Shown: positions 52,359 to 60,625 of the stretch, piece after piece
Position numbering within the stretch: position 1 is the stretch's first letter
How the letters are laid out: every line of letters starts with the position of its first letter
Source of the DNA: an uncultured Acetatifactor sp.
GTDB lineage: Bacteria; Bacillota; Clostridia; Lachnospirales; Lachnospiraceae
Reading direction: 5' to 3'
Assembly (NCBI GenBank): GCA_947625675.1
Contig: CANQPH010000001.1
Location: 1 to 64,000 of the forward strand
Length of the DNA: 64,000 nt
The notes under the pieces: model-generated
Told to the model about the DNA's origin: nothing
Databases searched by the model: none
What the model saw: only the letters and a program-made list of their open reading frames with translations
Made by a program: the position numbers and the translations under genes

Positions 52359-52826
52359 GTGGGAAGAGGTGGCGGTACGAAAAAGGACAGACAGGAAAAG
52401 ATCATCGAGATCGTGCAAAGCAGGGAAATAGATACTCAGGAAGCTTTGGCGGCGGCCTTGGAGGGAGAGGGGTATTCCGTAACCCAGGCCACCGTTTCCA
52501 GAGACATCCGGCTGCTGGGCCTGGTCAAGATGTCTCTGGGCGACGGCAGGCAGAAGTATATGTTGCCGGAGAGAAAAGAAGGCCCCATGGAGGAAAAATA
52601 TGTCCGTGTTTTAAAGGAAGGTTTCCTCTCCATGGACAAAGCGGGCAACATCCTGGTGGTTAAGACCGTTTCCGGCATGGCCATGGCGGTGGCGGCGGCC
52701 CTGGACGCCCTGCAGCTTCCGGAAATCGTGGGCTGCATCGCCGGGGACGATACCATCATGGCGGCGCTTCGCACGCCGGAGGACACCAGCCGGGTGATGA
52801 AGAGACTTCAAGAGATGCTGGCGTAA
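52359..52826 (+). CDS. argR: Arginine repressor ArgR/AhrC
   Basis: A 155-residue regulator. The N-terminal winged helix (RQEKIIEIVQSREIDTQEALAAALEGEGYSVTQATVSRDIRLLGLVKM) and the C-terminal hexamerisation and arginine-binding part (GNILVVKTVSGMAMAVAAALDALQLPEIVGCIAGDDTIMAALR, with the GDDT motif) are complete. GTG 52359 is used as start, as no ATG is available before the conserved part; AAGGA lies 11 bases before. It precedes recN, as in other Firmicutes. Confidence 0.93.
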   Translation: MGRGGGTKKDRQEKIIEIVQSREIDTQEALAAALEGEGYSVTQATVSRDIRLLGLVKMSLGDGRQKYMLPERKEGPMEEKYVRVLKEGFLSMDKAGNILVVKTVSGMAMAVAAALDALQLPEIVGCIAGDDTIMAALRTPEDTSRVMKRLQEMLA

Positions 52827-52874
52827 ATTGGGGGAATTTGTTACTGATCGGAGAAGGTAAACGGGGTTAAAACT

Positions 52875-54563
52875 ATGCTGCAAAGCCTACATGTGAAAAA
52901 CCTGGCCTTGATCGCAGAGGCCGAAATAGAATTTGAACGGGGATTGAACATTTTGACCGGTGAGACAGGGGCTGGCAAATCCGTGCTCATCGGTTCCGTC
53001 AATCTGGCCCTGGGAGGGAAGTTTGACAAGGACATGCTCCGCCGGGGAGCGGAATACGGGTTGGTGGAACTGGTCTTTCAGACGGAGGATCCCAAGGTCT
53101 CGGCAAAACTGGCCGAAATGGATTTGCCCCAGGAGGAAGAGGGCACGGTGATCATCAGCAGAAGGCTCCAGACCGGGAGAAACACTTGCAAGGTCAACGG
53201 GGAGACCGTGACGGCCAGACAGGTGAAGGAACTGGCGGAGCTTCTCATCGATATTCATGGGCAGCATGAGCACCAGTCCCTGCTTCACAAGAAAAAGCAT
53301 ATGGAGATTCTGGACGCCTATTGCGGGGAAGATTTTTTGCGGCCGGCGGAAGAGGTGCGCAGACTCTATGGGGAGTGCAGGGAGCTCCGCCGCAGGATCG
53401 AGGAGGAATCTCTGGACGAGGAAGCCAAGGCCAGGGAGCAGGCCATGGCGGAATATGAGTGCCGGGAGATCGAAGAGGCCCGCCTGACCGCAGGCGAGGA
53501 CGAGGAGCTGGAACAGCGGTACCGTAAGATGTCCAACGGCAGGAAGATCACGGAAAACCTGGGAGAATGTTATCAATACACAGGAAATGATTCCTCGGAA
53601 GGGGCGGGAAACTCCCTGAGCCGCGCTCTCAGAGCCCTGCGCACGGTCACCGCTTATGATCCGGCCCTGTCCCAGATGGAGGAGCAGCTCCAGGAGATCG
53701 AGGGCCTGCTGTCGGATTTTAACAGAGAGGCTTCAGAATATCTGGAGGATTGTGAATTCGAGGAAGAGGACTTCCGGCAGGTGGAGGATCGCCTCAACGA
53801 ACTGAACCGGCTGAAGGGAAAATACGGCAAGACCCTGGAAGAGGTTCTGCAGTACGGGGAAAAATGCCGGCGCACCCTGGAAAAACTGCAGGATTACGAC
53901 GGTTATATGAACGGCCTGAAGGCGGAACTGGCGAGGAAGGAAGAAGCGCTTTTGAAGGCCTGCGAGAAGTTGTCTGAGATCCGCAGGAGAAACGGGGCGG
54001 AGCTGACTATCCGCCTGACGGAAGCTTTGGTGAATCTGAATTTCTTAAGCGTGGACTTCGAGATCGAGGTGCGCCCTGGACAGGCGGTCACGGAAAAAGG
54101 ATATGACGACGTGGAATTCCTGATTTCCACCAATCCGGGAGAGAGCCTTAAGCCCCTGGCCCAGGTGGCCAGCGGCGGAGAATTGTCCCGGGTGATGCTG
54201 GCCATCAAGACGGTGCTGGCGGAAAAGGATTCTATCGACACCCTGATCTTTGATGAAATCGACGCCGGGATCAGCGGCAGGACCGCCTGGAAGGTGTCCG
54301 AGCAGCTGGACACGGCCGCCAGGGCCCATCAAGTGATCTGCATCACCCACCTGCCTCAGATTGCCGCCATGGCGGACGCCCATTTTGTCATTGAAAAAAG
54401 CAGCACGGAAGACGCCACTATCACGGATATCTGCCGTACCGGGGAGGAAGGGAGTCTTCGGGAGCTGGCCAGACTTTTGGGCGGCGACACCCTGACGGAG
54501 GCGGCCCTGACCAATGCCAGGGAAATGCGGGAAATGGCGCTGGCTCACAAAGAAAAGGTATAA
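52875..54563 (+). CDS. recN: DNA repair protein RecN
   Basis: A 562-residue SMC-like ATPase for double-strand break repair. Walker A GETGAGKSVLIGS near 31, coiled-coil arms about 150-370, ABC signature ASGGELSRVMLAIK near 433 and Walker B TLIFDEIDAGISGRTAWKV near 456. Q-loop HGQHEHQSLL is present. The start ATG 52875 follows GAGAAGG and a 48-base gap after argR. Confidence 0.96.
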   Translation: MLQSLHVKNLALIAEAEIEFERGLNILTGETGAGKSVLIGSVNLALGGKFDKDMLRRGAEYGLVELVFQTEDPKVSAKLAEMDLPQEEEGTVIISRRLQTGRNTCKVNGETVTARQVKELAELLIDIHGQHEHQSLLHKKKHMEILDAYCGEDFLRPAEEVRRLYGECRELRRRIEEESLDEEAKAREQAMAEYECREIEEARLTAGEDEELEQRYRKMSNGRKITENLGECYQYTGNDSSEGAGNSLSRALRALRTVTAYDPALSQMEEQLQEIEGLLSDFNREASEYLEDCEFEEEDFRQVEDRLNELNRLKGKYGKTLEEVLQYGEKCRRTLEKLQDYDGYMNGLKAELARKEEALLKACEKLSEIRRRNGAELTIRLTEALVNLNFLSVDFEIEVRPGQAVTEKGYDDVEFLISTNPGESLKPLAQVASGGELSRVMLAIKTVLAEKDSIDTLIFDEIDAGISGRTAWKVSEQLDTAARAHQVICITHLPQIAAMADAHFVIEKSSTEDATITDICRTGEEGSLRELARLLGGDTLTEAALTNAREMREMALAHKEKV

Positions 54564-54656
54564 TTTTCCAGATTTTTTCCTGTTAAAAAGCGAAAAACCT
54601 CACATACTAGATTGCAGAGAAGATCATTGGATGCAAAATGGGAAGTGAGTGAGCGG

Positions 54657-55991
54657 ATGGAAAAGGATATCAAAAAAGAGGCGGGACAGGATATCGTCAT
54701 CCTGTTGAGTCAATGGAAAAAACGCAAAAAAAGGCTGAAAATCTATCGCATCAGCCTGTGTCTGGCCATTTTGGCCGGTTGTCTCACATTGGCGGGGATG
54801 GGGTATCAGAAGTTATATGAGCGGATCCCTTCCGTTATCCGGATTCGGGCGGGTGCGGAGCAGTCCCTGGATTTGCACTTGCCCTTGAGCGGCGCCATCG
54901 TCAGCGTCAGTGAACAGGGACAGTCCAACATTCCCAGGGAGGCCATCACCATCGACCTGAACCGGCAGGTGACCATCAAGCCGGGCAGCCAGGAAGAATA
55001 TCGGATGAAGGTAAAGCTCTTCGGCTTTCTTCCCATGAAACAGGTGGGCATTCAGGTCATTCAGGATCAAGAGCTGGTGCCTGTGGGAGTGCCCGTGGGC
55101 ATTTATGTGAAAACCGACGGGATTCTGGTCATCGGGACCGGCGAGTTTACCGGCTCCGACGGCGTTACTTATTCTCCTTCCCAATATATACTGCGATCCG
55201 GTGACTACATCCTGGCCCTGAATGGAGAACCGGTTTCCGACAAGGATGATTTTATGGCGAGGATACGAGCATGTGACGGCTCGGAGCAGGTTCTCACCAT
55301 AGAACGGGATGGGGAGAACATGGATCTCAAGGTCATCCCCCGAAAAAATGAAAATGGCGAATATAAGCTTGGCGTCTGGATCCGGGACAATGCCCAGGGC
55401 GTGGGCACCATGACCTTCATTGACGGGGACGGCAACTTCGGCGCTCTGGGGCACGGCATCACCGACGTGGACACCAGCACCCTGATGGACACCGACGAGG
55501 GAGCCCTTTATCAGACCGAGATCATTGCCATCAAGAAGGGAACCAGCGGGGATCCCGGGGAAATGACCGGCATGATCATCTATTCCGAAGATCGGGTTTT
55601 GGGAGAAATCACGGACAACAGCGTCCAGGGAATTTTTGGAAGCTGCAACCGGAAGGCCCTGGAACTCACCGAGGCGGATCCCCTTCCCATCGCCCTCAAG
55701 CAGGAGATCGCCCTGGGGCCCGCCCAGATCCTCTGCACCGTGGAGGAAGAGCCGGAATACTACGATGTTGAGATCACGGCCGTCCACCTGGATCACGACA
55801 ACGTCAACCGGGGCATTGAACTCAAGGTCACCGATCCGGAACTCCTGGGTCTGACGGGCGGCATCATCCAGGGGATGAGCGGCGCCCCCATCATCCAGAA
55901 TGACAAATTCGTGGGTGCCGTGACCCACGTCCTCGTCAACAGCCCCGAAAAAGGCTACGGAATATTTATTGAAAACATGATCGAGCATTAA
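54657..55991 (+). CDS. spoIVB: SpoIVB peptidase (S55 family)
   Basis: A 444-residue signalling protease made in the forespore; it cuts SpoIVFA and so starts SigK activation. One N-terminal membrane segment (YRISLCLAILAGCLTLAGMGYQKLY), a PDZ domain near residues 175-245 (SGDYILALNGEPVSDKDDF) and the S55 domain with His in FGALGHGITD and Ser in GMSGAPII near 408 are visible. ATG 54657 is chosen; TTG 54612 in frame adds 15 residues and neither has a strong ribosome site. Normally spo0A comes next; here it does not. Confidence 0.94.
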   Translation: MEKDIKKEAGQDIVILLSQWKKRKKRLKIYRISLCLAILAGCLTLAGMGYQKLYERIPSVIRIRAGAEQSLDLHLPLSGAIVSVSEQGQSNIPREAITIDLNRQVTIKPGSQEEYRMKVKLFGFLPMKQVGIQVIQDQELVPVGVPVGIYVKTDGILVIGTGEFTGSDGVTYSPSQYILRSGDYILALNGEPVSDKDDFMARIRACDGSEQVLTIERDGENMDLKVIPRKNENGEYKLGVWIRDNAQGVGTMTFIDGDGNFGALGHGITDVDTSTLMDTDEGALYQTEIIAIKKGTSGDPGEMTGMIIYSEDRVLGEITDNSVQGIFGSCNRKALELTEADPLPIALKQEIALGPAQILCTVEEEPEYYDVEITAVHLDHDNVNRGIELKVTDPELLGLTGGIIQGMSGAPIIQNDKFVGAVTHVLVNSPEKGYGIFIENMIEH

Positions 55992-56004
55992 GTCCGGGCA
56001 GGAG

Positions 56005-56059
56005 GCCCGTAAAAAGAAAGCGCTGCAAGCTCGCTTGAAAGCGCTTTCCTTTTACGGGC
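56005..56059 (+). terminator. Large hairpin after spoIVB
   Basis: GCCCGTAAAA (56005-56014) pairs with TTTTACGGGC (56050-56059), with an inner GAAAGCGCT / AGCGCTTTC pairing. It lacks a T run after the stem, so efficiency is uncertain; it abuts the 184-bp array. Confidence 0.6.
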
Positions 56060-56490
56060 GTCATATCCGGCGCAAGCCGGACACCAGGCGGAAGGCGAAG
56101 CCTTCCGCCTGGTGCTGCCCGGAGGCACGGTAATTTCCTCGGGAGCTTGCGCACGAAGAAAATTCTTCCCGCCTTCTGATATAGGGCGCAAGCCCTGCAT
56201 GAGCGAAGCGTAAGCGTAGCGAATGCTGCATGGCGCAGCGGGCGTCATATCCGGCGCAAGCCGGACACCAGGCGGAAGGCTTAGCCTTCCGCCTGGTGCT
56301 GCCCGGAGGTATGGAAATTTCCTCGGGAGCTTGCGCACGAAGAAAATTCTTCCCGCCTTCTGATATAGGGCGCAAGCCCTGCATGAGCGAAGCGTAAGCG
56401 TAGTGAATGCTGCATGGCGCTGTGGGCCTGGTATCCGGCGAAAGCCGGACACCAGGCGGAAGGCGAAGCATTCCGCCTGGTGCTGCCCGA
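56056..56490 (+). repeat. Tandem array of a 184-bp unit (about 2.4 copies)
   Basis: Units lie at 56056-56239, 56240-56423 and, in part, 56424-56490. Each unit contains the stems CCGGC..GCCGG, CCAGGCGGAAGG / CCTTCCGCCTGG, GGGAGCTTGCGCACGAAG and GGGCGCAAGCCC. Copies 1 and 2 are nearly identical. No ORF is conserved on a biological basis; minus-strand frames through it are repeats only. It fills the 55992-56524 gap. Confidence 0.9.
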
Positions 56491-56524
56491 GACAATAAGC
56501 TTGGTGATTACACAAAAGTTATTG

Positions 56525-57412
56525 TTATTCCCAATAGCCAGTATCCGGGTTCCAGTTGGCTCCTCCTGAGGATGTATCGTCAAGCAGAGGACGAACAAAG
56601 ACCTTTATGCGTCCTATAGCCTCATCCATTGAGATCGGGATGATGGCTTTCTTTTTTCTCAGAAAAGATTTCCATCTGGTCTGGTGTATTGGATCGTTTA
56701 AGAATTCATCCTTGAAAGCGGCTGTGTCCATAGACATAAGTGTTTTTCGATTTTCAAATGTTTCGGAAACTGCTTTTTTCAGATTTTCAAATGAGAAAGC
56801 ATATTTTGTAGAGAGCACATAGATATCATAAAAATCCTTATATCTGCTGTTCGGATATCCGTTACAAATAATGGTTTCCAGTTTCTCTGCTATGGAGGAT
56901 TCAAGGGAATAGGCATTTATCCTCGGTGCTGCCATGTCAAGGATGACGGGGAAGTCCATTTTCACTGTATCAGGATAGACCACGTCTCCAAAACCAATAT
57001 CAATCCCGACGGGGATTCTGGTGCGGTCAAGATATCCGACAGCAGAGATATGGAGGCCATGATATTCTTTGAATTCCGTAATGTCTTCCACTTTAATGGA
57101 ATCAGTATCAAATATAAGAGCATCGTCAATTTTCTGCGACAGGATGCTCTGAAATATGATTTTCATTTCTTCTTTGCTGTTTGATATCATCCGTGCAAGG
57201 AGATCAACATCGGAGGTCGCCCGTTCGTAGTTCCGATCAAATATTGCATATAGAAAAATGCCGCCCTTTAATATAAAGTGTTCTTTATACTTTGAAACGG
57301 AGATGCGGTAGATTGTTCTTTCCAGTCCATAGTAAGTTAGAGCCTCCTGAAATGTATGACCGGTATCTTTCGCAAAATTTTTTAATCTTGCTTTTACTGA
57401 CTCTGCATTCAT
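56525..57412 (-). CDS. AbiEii-type nucleotidyltransferase toxin
   Basis: A 295-residue protein of the AbiEii/AbiGii nucleotidyltransferase family, the toxin of type IV toxin-antitoxin systems that can abort phage infection. Motif I is seen in HFILKGGIFLYAIF near residue 45 and the acidic motif in ATSDVDLLAR near 65; SSIAEKLETIICNG and NSRYKDFYDIYVL near 190-210 are later family motifs. ATG 57412 overlaps the antitoxin stop (TGATG). Base composition is AT-richer than neighbours, which suggests transfer. Confidence 0.88.
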   Translation of the reverse strand: MNAESVKARLKNFAKDTGHTFQEALTYYGLERTIYRISVSKYKEHFILKGGIFLYAIFDRNYERATSDVDLLARMISNSKEEMKIIFQSILSQKIDDALIFDTDSIKVEDITEFKEYHGLHISAVGYLDRTRIPVGIDIGFGDVVYPDTVKMDFPVILDMAAPRINAYSLESSIAEKLETIICNGYPNSRYKDFYDIYVLSTKYAFSFENLKKAVSETFENRKTLMSMDTAAFKDEFLNDPIHQTRWKSFLRKKKAIIPISMDEAIGRIKVFVRPLLDDTSSGGANWNPDTGYWE

Positions 57413-57990
57413 CACATGAGCACCTCCAGATATGTTCTGACGATTTTTTCGCATCTAAGCCGTTGGGCATAGGCATACAGACGGTCAATCTGCCTGTCCC
57501 CTCGCTTCAGGTAGTTTTTAAGCACCTGGGATGTTTCTTCAATGCCGATTTTATTCCGGTAGTAGATGACGTCAACTACAGTTTTTTCAATATCAAAGAT
57601 ATGAAAAACATTATCGTTATCCTTGACTTCAGTAACACCAAGAGCCATTCGGACGGGATCAAAGTAGAATATTTTGATTTCCGGCCAGTCCGGAAGGGTG
57701 ATAACCTTCTTTTTTCTCTCAATTGCCACATCAACGGCATCTGGCAGAAAGTTGGTCAGATCATAATACCTGGCGGCACTCATAAGGCATATGACTCCAT
57801 TCGGCACGAAAGCTTCTGCACTGAAGAAATCATTCTCGTCGCCCTTATAAGTAAGATTTTCGTAAGTGCTGCGATTAACCCGGCGGAGAAGACCGTCTTT
57901 TTCAAGCTTGTCTATCTTGTAATAGGAGTATCCCATATCTTTTAGTTCAGCGGTAGTGATGAATTTTTTGTTTTCGGTAAGTCTTGTCAT
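57412..57990 (-). CDS. AbiEi-type antitoxin / transcriptional regulator
   Basis: A 192-residue protein. An N-terminal winged helix (KKFITTAELKDMGYSYYKIDKLEKDGLLRRVNRSTYEN) represses the operon; the C-terminal AbiEi_1-like antitoxin part (YDLTNFLPDAVDVAIERKKKVITLP, KDNDNVFHIFDIEKTVVDVIYYRNKIG) fits the family. ATG 57990 on the minus strand has AGAGGTGAT six bases upstream. Overlap with the toxin implies coupled translation. The 255 bases upstream to 58245 are AT-rich with no other gene. Confidence 0.87.
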   Translation of the reverse strand: MTRLTENKKFITTAELKDMGYSYYKIDKLEKDGLLRRVNRSTYENLTYKGDENDFFSAEAFVPNGVICLMSAARYYDLTNFLPDAVDVAIERKKKVITLPDWPEIKIFYFDPVRMALGVTEVKDNDNVFHIFDIEKTVVDVIYYRNKIGIEETSQVLKNYLKRGDRQIDRLYAYAQRLRCEKIVRTYLEVLM

Positions 57991-58245
57991 GTAAATCACC
58001 TCTTCCTATATCATATAACAATGGAAAGAAAATTTCAACTAATTTCGGCAACTAAATTTATAAGCCGAATTTTATAAAAATTCAAGTATGAATGATAATA
58101 GCGGGACGTAAAAGTGCAAGAAATATTTTATTGTGAAATGTTTCTTTTGGTGTACAATAAAATAATAGGGAATATTTAATTATTGGTAACAAAATAGTGT
58201 GTACAGCAGATGAAAGATTATTTAGTATTAGAAAGGCGGTGCTTT

Positions 58246-58437
58246 ATGCAACTTGATGACTTGGAAAAAGAATCGATAACAACTGCAAATAGGATAGGAA
58301 TTGTAAAAGGACAACATTTATATGATGATGGATATGATTTCGATGAAATGAATCCTGAAATTGCAAAAATGTTTGGGATGATAAAAGGCGAAAGAGATAT
58401 TGAAAATATATCGAATTTTGATGATATGAGGAGGTAG
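58246..58437 (+). CDS. Small acidic protein of unknown function
   Basis: A 63-residue protein, acidic and AT-rich. The part RIGIVKGQHLYDDGYDFDEMNPEIAKMFG resembles C-terminal tails of small proteins that often accompany toxin genes, but I cannot assign a family. ATG 58246 follows AAAGGCGGTG. It is on the opposite strand to the AbiE pair in the same low-GC island and might be another addiction-module remnant. Confidence 0.5.
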   Translation: MQLDDLEKESITTANRIGIVKGQHLYDDGYDFDEMNPEIAKMFGMIKGERDIENISNFDDMRR

Positions 58438-58459
58438 AAAAGGTTAAGCTTATCTTATG

Positions 58460-58489
58460 TTGACTGCGGACGAACCGCCATCCTATAAT
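58460..58489 (+). promoter_or_regulatory. Promoter of the first YD-repeat protein
   Basis: TTGACT (58460-58465) and TATAAT (58484-58489) with 18-base spacing. The same sequence with few changes lies before the second paralogue, and both leaders carry a GTTAA...CTTAACC pair and TATGAAGGAGG. Confidence 0.8.
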
Positions 58490-58549
58490 ATGGGAGAAGC
58501 GACCTGTCTTATCAGGCGCAATCTTAACCTATGAAGGAGGATGCAAAAA

Positions 58550-60313
58550 ATGAGAAAAGAACGAATGGAAGCCCTGTTCAAGCATTTTGCAGGGAAATCC
58601 AGGAAAGTCATGGCGTTTGTCATTGCCGGAAGCATGTTGGCGGCGGGCGGGATCGCCAATGCGGCAACCTTGGCGGACGTGTTCGATGCAGAGCGGTATG
58701 CTGATGAGTATGGGGACTTGAAGGCGGCCTTTGGGTATGATGAGAAAGCATTGCTAAAGCATTACCTGACCTATGGGATTTCGGAGGGAAGATCCTCCGG
58801 CGGCTTGCTGGACGTGGTGAAATACCGGGAAGCTTATCCCGATCTGGATGCGGCTTTCGGGGATGATTGGGACGCTTATGTGGATCATTACCTGACCTAT
58901 GGTTTCGCGGAAGGCAGGGATAATTTTACGGATTTTGATGCCAAGGCCTATGCGGAGAGGTATGGAGATCTAAAGGAAGCCTTTGGGGATGATGTATTGG
59001 CTCTGTATACCCATTATGAGACCTATGGAAAAGCGGAAGGGCGGGATCCGAAGCCGGAACCTCCTGCACCCGCACCCGCACCGGTCAGTGCGCCATCCGA
59101 TTCTGAGAGCGAGGTACCTGACGCGGGCGGTTCCGGGAGCGAGACGCCCGGTGAAAGTGGCTCTGGGAATGAGACGTCTGACGTTGGAGTAAGCGAAAAC
59201 GAGGTACCTGATGTAGGAGGGACTGAAAGCGAAACGCCTGGTGAAAGTGGCTCTGGGAGCGAGGCGCCTGGTGAAAGCGGTTCTGGGAGCGAGACGTCCG
59301 GTGAAAGCGGCTCTGGGAGCGGGGCGCCTGACGTGGGAGGTTCTGGGAGTGAAGAGCCTGACGTAGGAGGTTCTGGAAGCGAGGAAGGGGATCAGCCGGG
59401 CGGTGATGTGTCGGAGCCGGACAGCGGTTCCGCTGGTGAGACTGCCCAGGGCTGGACGGAAACATCCCAAAGTCATGGAGCCTATTGGTATTGGAGCGTG
59501 GATGAATTTGACAGTGCTGGAAACCATATTAAACAGACAAGGTATGACGTTTCTTGGAATGTGTTAGAATGGAAAATCTTTGAATATGATAGTGCTGGAG
59601 ACGAGGTTAAGCAAACGTGGTATGATGCTTCTGGGAATGTGACATTGCGACAAGTCTCTGAGTATTATAGGACTGGATTTCCAATGAAAGTGACCACAAC
59701 GTCATATAGCGATTCTGGTAATGTGACATATGAGATTGTTTTGGAATATGACAGTGATGGAACTCTAACTAAGGATACAGAGAAGTATTATGACGATTTT
59801 GGTGTATTGTGGATATGGGAAGAAACCGAGTATGAGGTTGTTGGCGACTTAAAGCCGGTTAAGAAAACGAGTTATGATGCTTCTGGGAATGCATTAGAGT
59901 GGAATATCTATGAGTATGATAGTGTTGGATATCTGATTAAGCTTACGTATTATGACGGTTCCGGGAATGTGTCAAAGTGGGAAACCTATGAGCGTGACAG
60001 TGCGGGGAACATGGTTAAGCATACGTATTATGACGGTTCCGGGAATGTGTCAAAGTGGGAAGCCTATGAGTATGACAGTGCAGGGAATCTGATCAAGCTC
60101 ATCTATTATAATTCTTCTGGGACTGTGTTGGAGTGGGAAACCTATGAGTATGACAGTGCCGGGGACCTAGTTAAGATGATGCAAACGTCATATGATTATG
60201 ACGTCTCCGGAAATGTGTCAGGGTGGTATGTTACTGAGTATAACAGCGAAATCCCTGTTAAGTTGACGTATTATGACGCTTCCGGGAATGTGATATACGA
60301 AACTGTGTATTAA
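58550..60313 (+). CDS. Secreted YD-repeat protein A
   Basis: A 587-residue exported protein. A signal peptide (to about residue 38, ending ANA) is followed by three 45-50-residue repeats with the pattern Y-x-D-L-x-AFG-x-D...HY-x-x-YG-x-x-EGR (about 42-175). A Pro-rich hinge (PEPPAPAPAPVSAPS) and a Gly/Ser/Glu linker with about nine SGSE-x-P units (to 295) come next. The last half holds RHS-like YDASGN / YEYDSAGN repeats of 25-30 residues, ending without an RHS core or toxin domain. No LPxTG anchor is seen. ATG 58550 is nine bases past GGAGG; ATG 58541 touches it. Probably a surface adhesin or binding protein; function unknown. Confidence 0.8.
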   Translation: MRKERMEALFKHFAGKSRKVMAFVIAGSMLAAGGIANAATLADVFDAERYADEYGDLKAAFGYDEKALLKHYLTYGISEGRSSGGLLDVVKYREAYPDLDAAFGDDWDAYVDHYLTYGFAEGRDNFTDFDAKAYAERYGDLKEAFGDDVLALYTHYETYGKAEGRDPKPEPPAPAPAPVSAPSDSESEVPDAGGSGSETPGESGSGNETSDVGVSENEVPDVGGTESETPGESGSGSEAPGESGSGSETSGESGSGSGAPDVGGSGSEEPDVGGSGSEEGDQPGGDVSEPDSGSAGETAQGWTETSQSHGAYWYWSVDEFDSAGNHIKQTRYDVSWNVLEWKIFEYDSAGDEVKQTWYDASGNVTLRQVSEYYRTGFPMKVTTTSYSDSGNVTYEIVLEYDSDGTLTKDTEKYYDDFGVLWIWEETEYEVVGDLKPVKKTSYDASGNALEWNIYEYDSVGYLIKLTYYDGSGNVSKWETYERDSAGNMVKHTYYDGSGNVSKWEAYEYDSAGNLIKLIYYNSSGTVLEWETYEYDSAGDLVKMMQTSYDYDVSGNVSGWYVTEYNSEIPVKLTYYDASGNVIYETVY

Positions 60314-60354
60314 TAAACAGGAGATTTGATTTTATTATTATTTTATAAAAGGTG

Positions 60355-60416
60355 ACAGCGGGCCGCCGCGCCGGAGATGCAAAATTCTTTGGTGCAGCGG
60401 TCCTGTTTTTTTCATT
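60355..60416 (+). terminator. Terminator of YD-repeat protein A gene
   Basis: ACAGCGGGCCGCCGC...GGAGA pairs with TCTTTGG...GCAGCGGTCCTGT around TGCAAAAT, then TTTTTTT. It is nearly identical to the terminator of the paralogue. The rest of the 60314-60625 gap has a purine-rich AAGGAGGGGG stretch but no gene that I can support. Confidence 0.8.
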
Positions 60417-60625
60417 GTTAAAATAGTAGGTGCGAACTTAATGTACCTGCAAGGAAAGAAATTCCCAGATGAAAAGGCCTTGCATATGAGATGAATTTTG
60501 AATATACTGGAGGTATAAGTCGAGAAGGAGGGGGCAGACCTACACAAACGGCTTTTTGATCGCCGAGAAGTAGATGCCAAATCGAAAATTCACCCTGATT
60601 TTCTCATTATTAGGTTTTTTGCCCC

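Noticed and set aside
55988-56515. Minus-strand frames through the 184-bp array
   Set aside because: They only translate the tandem repeat; no ribosome-binding site or homology seen.
60338-60580. 80-codon minus-strand frame between the first YD-repeat gene and the MFS gene
   Set aside because: Part of it reads the terminator hairpin; no ribosome site or motif.
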